DNA of 45,388 nt from Bacteroidia bacterium. Its GTDB lineage: Bacteria > Bacteroidota > Bacteroidia > JADZBD01. The position numbers and the translations under genes are program-made. Positions within the stretch are counted from its first letter, which is position 1. Each line of letters starts with the position of its first letter. The notes under the pieces are model-generated. The model had not been told where the DNA came from, searched no databases, and worked only from the letters and a program-made list of their open reading frames with translations. This document shows, piece after piece, positions 18,222 to 25,319 of the stretch. The stretch is taken from contig JAGVMA010000081.1 of assembly GCA_020054095.1 (NCBI GenBank), positions 1-45,388 on the forward strand, read 5' to 3'.

Positions 18222-19568
18222 TTACTTAGTGATGTTTTTAGGCGCATTGTATTTCTTGTAATAATCTGGAGGAAACCCATTTGTTTTGCGCCACAACTCA
18301 TACCATATTGGAACCTCTTTTAAAAGCGCTATACTGTTTGCTCCTGCTCCCACTCTTAGTGCTGTGGGCCAGCTGTGCGATGCTTTATCGGGGGCAATAA
18401 GTGTTCTGTACTTTCCGTTTTCACTAATAAAATTATCTATCGCTACTATGTTTCCTGAATATGTTCCGTAGCTTATATTAGGCCAGCCTGAGAAAACTAC
18501 TGCCGGCCATCCGTCAAATTGAACACGCACATTTTGTCCTATTTCAAGCAAGGGCAAATCAATTGGCTCTACATACATTTCCACTGCCAACTCATAGTTT
18601 GATGGCATAATGCTCACAATTTCTTCTCCTTCCTTTAATGTTTCGCCAATGCCCGTTTGAATAGCTTTTGTGATGTAACCATCTTGCGGAGCTGTTATGT
18701 AGTAAAACCCACTGCGTACCGAATAATTCATAAATTGGTTTTGCAACTTGGTTACAGAAATTTCTGCATCATACAAGTTACTTATTGCTGAGTATTTATC
18801 CGATTCTGTTTTTGAGATTTTATCTTGGTATTCTGCTTTAATGGACGATAACTCAACTCGTGTGTTTATAAGTTCATTTTTAGTTGTAAGCAATTTGTTT
18901 TCTTGTGAAATCATTTTTGCTTGTGCTTCTTGCATTTTTAGTTTTCGGGCTTCTAAATCGGTAAGTGATTTTAGCCCTTGTGCATAAAGTTCTTTCATCC
19001 GCTCAAATTGATCATTGGCTATGCTGTAGTTTAGTTTCGATGCCTCGTAATCAATGCTATCGCTTGTAACTTTTAAATATGCTTGCTTAAGTTTGTTTGT
19101 CGTTTGTTCTAATTTCAATATCAGGGTTTGTGCAATTGCATCTACTTGATTATCTAGCGCTTTTACTTTGTCCATATACGATTGTACTGTTAGTTCTTTT
19201 GCTTTTATTTGCTGCCCTGTACGGTCAATTAAAGATGAATCAAAATATTCATCTTTAATCTCGGAGATAAACAAAATGGTATCGCCTTTTTTCACAAAAT
19301 CGCCTTCTTTTACAAACCATTTTTCTACTCTGCCCGGGATAACTGAGTGAATTGTTTGCGGCCGCTGGTCGGGTTTAAGCGTAGTAACATTGCCAATGGA
19401 GCGTATGTTTTGCGTCCATGGTAAAAACAAGATGAGAATAAAAATAATCAGTATAGTATATAGCACACGCTGTATTACTGATTTGTATTTTTTTTGTTCA
19501 ATAATTTTAAATGAGCCGTAGTTCTCAACGGATACATTTATTCTATTATCGGGCGAAATGTTTAGCAT
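18222..19568 (-). CDS. HlyD-family membrane fusion (adaptor) protein
   Basis: 448 residues. One N-terminal membrane helix (VLYTILIIFILILFLPW, about 35-51) is followed by a split biotinyl-lipoyl domain: the first half around SVIPGRVEKWFVKEGDFVKKGD and the second around YITAPQDGYITKAIQTGIGE. Between them is a long coiled-coil hairpin (about 125-280), with a beta-barrel domain (ELAVEMYVEPIDLPLLEIGQNV) after the second half. The C-terminal segment is not typical of HlyD and may be specific to this phylum's version. The protein joins the inner-membrane ABC component to the outer-membrane channel. It lies 2 bp after the ABC gene. Confidence 0.9.
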   Translation of the reverse strand: MLNISPDNRINVSVENYGSFKIIEQKKYKSVIQRVLYTILIIFILILFLPWTQNIRSIGNVTTLKPDQRPQTIHSVIPGRVEKWFVKEGDFVKKGDTILFISEIKDEYFDSSLIDRTGQQIKAKELTVQSYMDKVKALDNQVDAIAQTLILKLEQTTNKLKQAYLKVTSDSIDYEASKLNYSIANDQFERMKELYAQGLKSLTDLEARKLKMQEAQAKMISQENKLLTTKNELINTRVELSSIKAEYQDKISKTESDKYSAISNLYDAEISVTKLQNQFMNYSVRSGFYYITAPQDGYITKAIQTGIGETLKEGEEIVSIMPSNYELAVEMYVEPIDLPLLEIGQNVRVQFDGWPAVVFSGWPNISYGTYSGNIVAIDNFISENGKYRTLIAPDKASHSWPTALRVGAGANSIALLKEVPIWYELWRKTNGFPPDYYKKYNAPKNITK

Positions 19569-19570
19569 GA

Positions 19571-21232
19571 TTATCGTATTATTTTTCCGTCTTTAATTAC
19601 ATAAGTTTTGCTACAGTTGCTCATGTAGTATGGTTCAGAACAAACTGCTATTATGGTACATTGCATTTCATTACTCAGCAAGTAGTTTATTATTTTTTCT
19701 CGTTCTTCTTTTTTGATGCTTTCAAAACAATCTTCTAATAGCAATAGTTTAGGTTTGCCTGCTAAACTTCTTGTAAGCAATAATTTTTGTATAATACTTT
19801 TTGGTAACAATTGACCATCTGAATATACTTTGGTGTTAAGCCCTTCAGGTAATTTTTTTATAAAATCTGCCAAATACATTTTTTCTGCTAATTGCATTAT
19901 TTCATCAGTGCTAATATTATCTCGCCCGAGCGAGATGTTATCAGCAATGGTGCCATTAAAAATTGTTTCATCGTTAATGCAGGTGCCAATGTGGTTTTTT
20001 ATACTATCCGGATTGAAATTGTTTAGAGGTAGATTGTTAATACATAGCGTACCTTGTTTTATTTCGTATTGGCTTGATAATAATTTCATTAATGTTGACT
20101 TACCTGAGCCATTATCGCCCGTGATGCAAATTTTTTCCCCACTTTTTACACTTATGTTAATATGCTCCAGTGTTAAATTTTGCGACATCGGATAAGAAAA
20201 AGAAACATCTATCAATTCAACAGCTAATGGCCTTTCTGAATAGAAATTTTCGCTGTTATTATTGCTTTCTAATTTCAGGTCAGATACTTGCCCTATTTTT
20301 TCGAGCGAAGTAAGCACATCGTAAATAGTTTCGAGGCAAAGAATTATTTTTTCTACTGAACCTAAAACAAGCAGTATAATAAGTTCGGCTGCAACAAACT
20401 GGCCAATATTCATTTGTTGATTAATTACCAAAATACCACCAATTATAAGTAACGCAGCAGCAACAAATACTTTAAACCCAATTAGCATTATCATTTGCTG
20501 TCTTAAAATTATAAAATGATTTTCTCGTGCAATGAGGTATTGCTCTGTGCGCTTGTCGGTTTCTGTAGCTGGCAAATTCGTTTTTCCGGCAAGTTTAAAT
20601 GTGGTGTGCGCTCGCGCAATTTCCTGCAGCCAATAAGCTACTCTAAATTTTTGGTTAGATTCAAGAATGCTTGTTTCGAGCCCCTTTTTACCGGTGTATT
20701 TAAGTATTGCGTATATTATAAATACTACTGATATACTCAATATAATAAATAGCGGATGATACAATGAAAGAAGAGTTAACCCAAATACTATTTGGAGTGT
20801 GGCAGTAGAAAAATCAATTAATATTTTTGATAATCCTTTTTGAACATTTGTGATATCAAAAAAACGATTCATCACTTCCGGTGCGTAGCGTTTGTACAAT
20901 TCTTCTGCTTTTATATTTGGCACCCGCAGTGCGAAATCAAATGCAGCTTGCGCAAATAATGTTTGCTGTAAATTTTCGGTGATGCGCAATTGCATTATTT
21001 GCATCACTCCCGCTAACGACACTCCCAGTACAACTATTATCACTAATACAATAAATGATGTGGATATTTCCCCGCCTTGAATTAAGTTAATAATTGCTTG
21101 GATACCCAGTGGTAATGACAGCGCAACTAATCCACTGAATAACGAGAGTGTATAAATTTGCCTTATCTCTTTATCTTTGGGTTTCAGTAATAGCCAAAAT
21201 CGCTCAATTGGTTTTATGCTTCCGTTGCTCAT
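19571..21232 (-). CDS. ABC exporter (fused permease-ATPase) with degenerate nucleotide-binding domain
   Basis: 553 residues. The membrane part (1-310) is a type IV exporter fold with about six helices. The ATPase part (335-553) keeps Walker A (GDNGSGKST, 372-380). Other motifs are changed. The Q-loop Gln is Asn420, and the LSGGQ signature position reads LPKSI (476-480). Walker B reads LLLLED (496-501), with Asp and Glu swapped, and the switch histidine is Cys531. It probably works with the HlyD-like and TolC-like proteins as a type I-like export complex. No peptidase or cargo-binding domain is present at the N-terminus. The start overlaps the tetR stop (ATGA). The family may have evolved these changes together; I cannot tell if it still hydrolyses ATP. 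Confidence 0.88.
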   Translation of the reverse strand: MSNGSIKPIERFWLLLKPKDKEIRQIYTLSLFSGLVALSLPLGIQAIINLIQGGEISTSFIVLVIIVVLGVSLAGVMQIMQLRITENLQQTLFAQAAFDFALRVPNIKAEELYKRYAPEVMNRFFDITNVQKGLSKILIDFSTATLQIVFGLTLLSLYHPLFIILSISVVFIIYAILKYTGKKGLETSILESNQKFRVAYWLQEIARAHTTFKLAGKTNLPATETDKRTEQYLIARENHFIILRQQMIMLIGFKVFVAAALLIIGGILVINQQMNIGQFVAAELIILLVLGSVEKIILCLETIYDVLTSLEKIGQVSDLKLESNNNSENFYSERPLAVELIDVSFSYPMSQNLTLEHINISVKSGEKICITGDNGSGKSTLMKLLSSQYEIKQGTLCINNLPLNNFNPDSIKNHIGTCINDETIFNGTIADNISLGRDNISTDEIMQLAEKMYLADFIKKLPEGLNTKVYSDGQLLPKSIIQKLLLTRSLAGKPKLLLLEDCFESIKKEEREKIINYLLSNEMQCTIIAVCSEPYYMSNCSKTYVIKDGKIIR

Positions 21233-21909
21233 TTTTTATTTGCTGTTAATGTTTTGAAAACAATATCTAAGTAGAAGTTTGTTATGTGATTTTCCTTACT
21301 ATTATTATTTGTTAAACGGGGCAAGTGCTCGGTAAAAAAATGCTGAAGATGCGAACCTTCAATAACAGTTGAAATTAGCATGTTGGGATATTTGTACCTC
21401 GGGCAATATTCCGTTACAAGTGCTGCAATTTTTTCAACTAAATTTTTGTACTCACCAAAAGCACCTATTTTGTTTTCCCTGTCCACATCTTTTGTTAAAA
21501 ATGTTTTTGTTGATTCTGTGAAAACAATATTGCTCAACTTTTTTATGTTTATTGAATTGTAGTTGATGTCATTTGCATTTTTTTCTGTAAGCAATTCAAT
21601 TGCTCGTTCGAGTTTTATTTTTGCCGAATCAATATTTGCTGTTGCAAAAACAAGGCGATACTCCATCCATGACCAGTACCACGATATTAAATAGCTCAGT
21701 AATTTTTGTTTGCTTTCAAAATAGCGATATATAGACGCTTCAGTAGAGTTTATTTCTACTGCAAGCTTACGCATGGTAAATGACTCAAAGCCTATCTCCT
21801 CAATCATGTTTATACTTTCTGCTATAATTTTATTTCCTAAATCACTTGTTGAAGGGTCTTTCAAATAGAGCTTTCTGTTTACTTGAATGTTTAATGTTAA
21901 TGGCATCAT
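21229..21909 (-). CDS. TetR/AcrR-family repressor of the exporter operon
   Basis: 226 residues from the ATG at 21909 (a second ATG at 21906). The DNA-binding N-terminus (about 22-70) is typical: IIAESINMIEEIGFESFTMRKLA, then VEINSTEASIYRYFESKQKLLSYL. The rest is a helical ligand-binding domain of unknown specificity. It overlaps the ABC gene by 4 bp (ATGA) and is the first gene of the operon. A 9-1-9 palindrome (21932-21950) sits inside its own promoter, so autorepression is likely, with release by an unknown ligand. Confidence 0.9.
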   Translation of the reverse strand: MMPLTLNIQVNRKLYLKDPSTSDLGNKIIAESINMIEEIGFESFTMRKLAVEINSTEASIYRYFESKQKLLSYLISWYWSWMEYRLVFATANIDSAKIKLERAIELLTEKNANDINYNSINIKKLSNIVFTESTKTFLTKDVDRENKIGAFGEYKNLVEKIAALVTEYCPRYKYPNMLISTVIEGSHLQHFFTEHLPRLTNNNSKENHITNFYLDIVFKTLTANKK

Positions 21910-21926
21910 TTAGCGATAATTTTCAG

Positions 21927-21959
21927 CAAATATAATAGTAATACTATTATTTGTGCAAA
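21927..21959 (-). promoter_or_regulatory. Promoter of the tetR-exporter operon
   Basis: On the minus strand TTTG (21959-21956) is followed after 21 bp by TATATTTG (21934-21927), an exact -7 match; the start codon is 17 bp downstream. An 11-bp inverted repeat (TAATTTTCAGC at 21917-21927, complement at 21995-22005) also brackets the region. Confidence 0.75.
21932..21950. promoter_or_regulatory. TetR operator, 19-bp palindrome
   Basis: ATAATAGTA-A-TACTATTAT: perfect 9-bp arms around one central base. It fills the spacer between the -33 and -7 boxes of the tetR promoter and overlaps the -7 box by three bases, which is the classical position for a TetR autorepression site. Confidence 0.75.
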
Positions 21960-22031
21960 TTTTTTAACATATTTTAACAGTAATAATATACCTCGCTGAA
22001 AATTAGCTGTTATCTAACATTCACTGTTAAC

Positions 22032-22119
22032 AATATAAACTACAAACATAATTGATTAAAAAATTAAGGTCGCTCGTAAGAGCGACCTGAGTTAGTCGGG
22101 GTGACTGGATTCGAACCAG
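22032..22119. repeat. 88-bp direct repeat, copy A (tRNA-Pro 3' end, terminator, first codons of GIY-YIG gene)
   Basis: Identical over 88 bp to 22368-22455, 336 bp away. It holds the T arm and 3' acceptor of tRNA-Pro, the hairpin terminator (22067-22088) and, at its left edge, the first six codons of a GIY-YIG gene (MFVVYI on the minus strand). After that the sequence runs into unrelated DNA, so this copy of the gene is a stub. Confidence 0.95.
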
Positions 22120-22145
22120 TCCCGCTCTTAGCGGGACACCCCATG
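22096..22145 (-). pseudogene. tRNA-Pro fragment A: 3' half joined to a hairpin
   Basis: On the minus strand this reads CATGGGG (anticodon loop sequence), then a hairpin GTCCCGCT-AAG-AGCGGGAC (22137-22119), then the T arm TGGTTCGAATCCAG and the acceptor end CACCCCGA. The hairpin replaces the 3' side of the anticodon stem and the variable loop of the intact tRNA 336 bp away. It has no 5' half and cannot be a tRNA. The GIY-YIG stop codon lies 4-6 bp from its left edge as transcribed. Confidence 0.8.
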
Positions 22146-22148
22146 GAA

Positions 22149-22385
22149 TTATTTATCGTCAGTAATCCACCTCTCAATTCCTCTCTTTTTAATGTGTGTT
22201 TCGAGCTTCATTGCATCGGCTCTTGTTTGGCAGTAAATTGTTTTGATAACATTCCAAGGTGCACCGTGTTTTGTGCTTTTTACAAACCCTAAATTATGCT
22301 TCTCTAATCTGATTGCAATATCATTTGTTTGTCCGCAATAATATTTTCCCGTTTTTTCGCTTCTAAGAATATAAACTACAAACAT
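22149..22385 (-). CDS. Small stand-alone GIY-YIG nuclease-domain protein
   Basis: 78 residues. The GIY-YIG motif appears as VVYIL (Tyr5) and KYYCG (Tyr17), with Arg26 in IAIRLEKHN and the metal-binding Glu62 in AMKLETHI, so the expected catalytic residues are present. Such small GIY-YIG proteins are numerous in Bacteroidota; biochemical roles are mostly unproven, but the domain cuts DNA in homing endonucleases and UvrC. It lies directly after tRNA-Pro and a hairpin terminator, with its first 18 bp inside the 88-bp direct repeat and its stop codon next to tRNA fragment A. No promoter of its own was seen, so it may depend on read-through from the tRNA. Confidence 0.88.
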   Translation of the reverse strand: MFVVYILRSEKTGKYYCGQTNDIAIRLEKHNLGFVKSTKHGAPWNVIKTIYCQTRADAMKLETHIKKRGIERWITDDK

Positions 22386-22455
22386 AATTGATTAAAAAAT
22401 TAAGGTCGCTCGTAAGAGCGACCTGAGTTAGTCGGGGTGACTGGATTCGAACCAG
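22368..22455. repeat. 88-bp direct repeat, copy B
   Basis: Exact counterpart of 22032-22119. It spans the start of the intact GIY-YIG gene, the terminator and the 3' third of the intact tRNA-Pro. The two copies diverge at once on both sides. Confidence 0.95.
22393..22424 (-). terminator. Hairpin terminator after tRNA-Pro
   Basis: Stem AGGTCGCTC / GAGCGACCT (22403-22411 and 22416-22424), 4-nt loop, followed on the minus strand by TTAATTTTTTAAT. It separates tRNA-Pro from the GIY-YIG gene. A second copy (22067-22088) follows tRNA fragment A. Confidence 0.8.
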
Positions 22456-22505
22456 CGACCACTTGCACCCCATGCAAGTGCGCTACCGGGCTGCGCTACA
22501 CCCCG
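22432..22505 (-). tRNA. tRNA-Pro (anticodon GGG)
   Basis: Minus strand, 74 nt without CCA. The acceptor CGGGGTG pairs with CACCCCG, with discriminator A. D arm GCGCAGCCCGGTAGCGC; anticodon stem CTTGC/GCAAG with loop ATGGGGT, giving anticodon GGG after T33; T arm CTGG-TTCGAAT-CCAG. All stems pair, so this is the functional copy. A 14-bp hairpin (22509-22542) lies immediately upstream of its 5' end and is duplicated with it. Confidence 0.95.
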
Positions 22506-22543
22506 AACTATTTTGGATTGTGACAAATCACAATCCAAAATAA
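22466..22543. repeat. 78-bp direct repeat, copy 1 (tRNA 5' half and upstream hairpin)
   Basis: Identical to 22668-22745, offset 202 bp. It covers the anticodon loop and 5' half of tRNA-Pro plus a perfect 14-bp stem hairpin (TATTTTGGATTGTG, loop ACAAAT). Beyond 22543 the similarity goes on to about 22592 (against 22746-22795), but with roughly a dozen mismatches. Confidence 0.93.
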
Positions 22544-22640
22544 CAGAGTCTTGCATGTGCGGAGAACTACTTCCCGACAAGTGGCAAAAATAGAAAAAAT
22601 ACATTATCGCGTGTGGGTGAATTAATGATTGAAAATTTAT

Positions 22641-22707
22641 TTCGAACCAGTCCCGCTCTTAGCGGGACACCCCATGCAAGTGCGCTACCGGGCTGCGCTA
22701 CACCCCG
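22641..22707 (-). pseudogene. tRNA-Pro fragment C: 5' half joined to a hairpin
   Basis: On the minus strand it starts with the full 5' acceptor, D arm and anticodon loop of tRNA-Pro. It then has the same GTCCCGCT-AAG-AGCGGGAC hairpin as fragment A and stops after TGGTTCGAA, within the T loop. It lacks the 3' acceptor strand, so it is not functional. Bases 22641-22676 are identical to 22110-22145 in fragment A (36 bp). Confidence 0.8.
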
Positions 22708-22745
22708 AACTATTTTGGATTGTGACAAATCACAATCCAAAATAA
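22668..22745. repeat. 78-bp direct repeat, copy 2
   Basis: Exact match of 22466-22543 (tRNA-Pro 5' half and 14-bp hairpin, here at 22711-22744). From 22746 on, up to the TonB promoter, similarity to copy 1 is imperfect. No gene lies between 22506 and 22845 other than tRNA fragment C. Confidence 0.93.
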
Positions 22746-22819
22746 TCGAGTCTTACATGTGTGGAGAACTTTTCCCCGACAGATGGCAAAAATAGTAAAT
22801 TATCATTCCGAAATCCTTG

Positions 22820-22827
22820 TAAATTTG
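22820..22827 (+). promoter_or_regulatory. -7 box of the TonB receptor gene
   Basis: TAAATTTG, exact TAnnTTTG match, 18 bp before the ATG at 22846. No good -33 element was found. Confidence 0.45.
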
Positions 22828-22845
22828 CGCTCTACATTTTTTAAA

Positions 22846-25314
22846 ATGAATAAATTTTTTTTCGCACTCTTTTTACTATTCACATTTTGCATTATCACTT
22901 TTTCTGAAGCGCAAACAAATTCAGAGAAATTTACAATAAGCGGTTATATAAAAGATGATGCTACCGGTGAATTTTTAATTGGGGCGAGCGTTTATCTTAA
23001 AGAAAATAAAAAGGGTAGCACCACAAATGTTTATGGTTTTTATTCCATAACTGTTGAGAAAGGCGATTATACACTTGTTGTTTCATACATTGGTTACACC
23101 GAAATTTCACAGCCAATAAAACTTGATAAAGACTTACGTTTAAATTATTCGCTGAAAGAAGTTACCACGGTAATGGATGAAGTAGAGATAACGAGTGATG
23201 CCCCCGATAAAAATGTGAAAAGTACGGATATGGGCAAATTCACAATTGATGTGGAGACGATAAAAAATTTGCCAGCGTTTATGGGCGAAGTTGATATACT
23301 AAAAACCATTCAGTTGTTGCCCGGCATACAGTCAGCAGGCGAGGGGAACAGCGGTTTTTATGTGCGAGGCGGTGGTCCCGATCAAAACTTGATTTTATTA
23401 GATGAAGCGGTTGTTTACAATGCCTCGCATTTGTTCGGATTTTTTTCGGTGTTTAATGCCGATGCAGTAAAAAATATTGAATTGTATAAAGGCGGTATGC
23501 CAGCGCAGTATGGCGGGAGACTTTCATCAGTGCTCGATATATCTATGAAAGAAGGCAACTCAAAGGAAACACACTACAGAGGCGGTATAGGCGTAATTGC
23601 TTCGCGATTAACAGTAGAAGGCCCGATTAAAAAAGATACAAGCTCGTTTATACTGTCCGGCCGCAGAACGTACATCGATATTTTGGCGCAACCATTTATT
23701 CCTAAAGACAGACCTGCAAAAGGTTCGGGCTACTTTTTTTATGATTTTAATGCTAAACTAAATTACCGCCTTTCGGATAAAGACCGTTTGTTTTTGAGCG
23801 GATATTTTGGGCGAGATGTTTTTAAATTCAGCAGTAAAAATAGTGGATTTAAATCGGATGTACAGTGGGGTAATGCTACCGGCAGTTTGCGTTGGAATCA
23901 TTTGTTTTCTAATAAACTATTCATGAATCTTTCAGCAATTTTTACTGATTATAAATTTGAGTTTGGCGCAACCCAAGATGTTTTCGAATTCAGATTATTT
24001 TCAGGTATCCGCGATTGGAATGCTAAACTCGATTTTAGCTATTTCCCAAACGTGAAGCACAATATAAAGTTTGGGGTAAATTATATTTTTCACACATTTA
24101 GCCCCACAAGTGTAAGCGCAAAAGCCGGTGATGTGAAATTTGATACGGGAGAAAAAGTAAAATTGTATGCACACGATGCATCTGCTTATTTTAACGATGA
24201 CTTTGATGTTACAGAATTATTTAGAGTTAGTGCAGGCATCAGGTATTCTACTTTCACACAGGTGGGTCCATTTAATCGCTATGTTAAAAATTCTTTTGGT
24301 CAGATTACTGATACTATTTATTTCAGCACCAATAAAAAAGTGGCATTTTATCAAGGCATTGAACCACGCTTGTCAACGCGCCTAACCATTACCGAAAACT
24401 CTTCTATCAAAGCCGGCTTCACACATAATTATCAATACATTCACCTGGCGTCTATTTCTGCAGTTTCTTTGCCTACCGATGTTTGGTTCCCGAGCACATC
24501 GGTTGTAAAACCACAAACAGCCACACAATATGCTTTGGGTTATTTCCAAAATTTTAAAAAAGATATGTACGAAACTTCCGTAGAAGTTTATTATAAAGAC
24601 ATGCGCAATTTGGTGGAATACAAAGAGGGTGCGCAGCCCGATGCATCGGTAAAAGATAATGTGGATGAGCCATTCACTTTTGGAAAAGGTTGGGCTTATG
24701 GTGCCGAATTTTTTATTAAAAAACGCTACGGCAAGTTTAATGGTTGGATTGGCTACACATTAGCATGGACCACTCGTCAGTTTGCTGATTTGAATGATGG
24801 AAGGCCATTTCCTGCAAAGTACGACAGGCGACACGATTTATCTGTAGTAGCTACCTATGATTTTAATCCTCAGTGGACAGTTTCTGCAATTTTTGTTTTT
24901 GCAACAGGCAATGCTGCTACTGTTCCGGTGGCACGTTATTTTTTCGAAGGATATTTAGTTAACGATTATGGCGATAGGAATTCATTCCGTTTGGCACCTT
25001 ATCATCGGGCAGATTTATCAGTAACCTTTACACCCGACAGAACAAAAAAAATTGAGAAAAAGAAAAAACGCATGGAAAAACGCTACACTAAAAAAGGAAA
25101 AGATATTTCAACAATTGTACTTCCGCACAAGCGATTTAAAAATTACGAAACCAATTGGAATTTTAGCGTGTTCAATTTATACAATCGCATGAATCCATAC
25201 TATATTTATTTTGATAGTTCGGGTGATATTAATAGTGGCACACTCGATGTAAAAGCATACCAAGTTTCGCTTTTTCCAATTTTGCCATCAGTAACGTGGA
25301 ATTTTAAATTTTAA
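22846..25314 (+). CDS. TonB-dependent outer-membrane receptor with carboxypeptidase-like regulatory domain
   Basis: 822 residues from the ATG at 22846, which begins a signal peptide (MNKFFFALFLLFTFCIITFSEAQ); the open frame extends 29 codons upstream into the tRNA repeat and is not used. Residues 28-115 are a carboxypeptidase D regulatory-like domain (ISGYIKDDATGEFLIGASVY). The plug follows (about 150-250): ILKTIQLLPGIQSAGEGNSG, YVRGGGPDQNLILLDEAVVY, MPAQYGGRLSSVLDI. A 22-strand barrel fills the rest. The protein imports a substrate with TonB energy. The substrate is unknown; there is no SusD. The DUF4249 lipoprotein gene follows 5 bp later. Confidence 0.9.
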   Translation: MNKFFFALFLLFTFCIITFSEAQTNSEKFTISGYIKDDATGEFLIGASVYLKENKKGSTTNVYGFYSITVEKGDYTLVVSYIGYTEISQPIKLDKDLRLNYSLKEVTTVMDEVEITSDAPDKNVKSTDMGKFTIDVETIKNLPAFMGEVDILKTIQLLPGIQSAGEGNSGFYVRGGGPDQNLILLDEAVVYNASHLFGFFSVFNADAVKNIELYKGGMPAQYGGRLSSVLDISMKEGNSKETHYRGGIGVIASRLTVEGPIKKDTSSFILSGRRTYIDILAQPFIPKDRPAKGSGYFFYDFNAKLNYRLSDKDRLFLSGYFGRDVFKFSSKNSGFKSDVQWGNATGSLRWNHLFSNKLFMNLSAIFTDYKFEFGATQDVFEFRLFSGIRDWNAKLDFSYFPNVKHNIKFGVNYIFHTFSPTSVSAKAGDVKFDTGEKVKLYAHDASAYFNDDFDVTELFRVSAGIRYSTFTQVGPFNRYVKNSFGQITDTIYFSTNKKVAFYQGIEPRLSTRLTITENSSIKAGFTHNYQYIHLASISAVSLPTDVWFPSTSVVKPQTATQYALGYFQNFKKDMYETSVEVYYKDMRNLVEYKEGAQPDASVKDNVDEPFTFGKGWAYGAEFFIKKRYGKFNGWIGYTLAWTTRQFADLNDGRPFPAKYDRRHDLSVVATYDFNPQWTVSAIFVFATGNAATVPVARYFFEGYLVNDYGDRNSFRLAPYHRADLSVTFTPDRTKKIEKKKKRMEKRYTKKGKDISTIVLPHKRFKNYETNWNFSVFNLYNRMNPYYIYFDSSGDINSGTLDVKAYQVSLFPILPSVTWNFKF

Positions 25315-25319
25315 ATACG

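Noticed and set aside
18221-18301. Extended start of the TolC-like gene (27 extra codons)
   Set aside because: It overlaps the adaptor gene and would bury the signal peptide; the ATG at 18220 is better.
22101-22292. 63-residue frame starting MTGFEPVPLLAGHPM
   Set aside because: The start is antisense tRNA-Pro fragment A and the hairpin; the rest is antisense to the GIY-YIG gene.
22119-22668. Fragments A and C as a functional split tRNA or a tRNA with an intron
   Set aside because: Joined together they still carry the 18-nt hairpin in place of the 3' anticodon stem, so no valid cloverleaf forms, and no group I intron core was seen.
22613-22795. 60-residue frame across tRNA fragment C
   Set aside because: Translated tRNA and hairpin sequence; no coding signs.
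22759-22845. Extended start of the TonB receptor
   Set aside because: The extra codons come from the tRNA-flanking repeat and lie before the promoter; the signal peptide starts at 22846.
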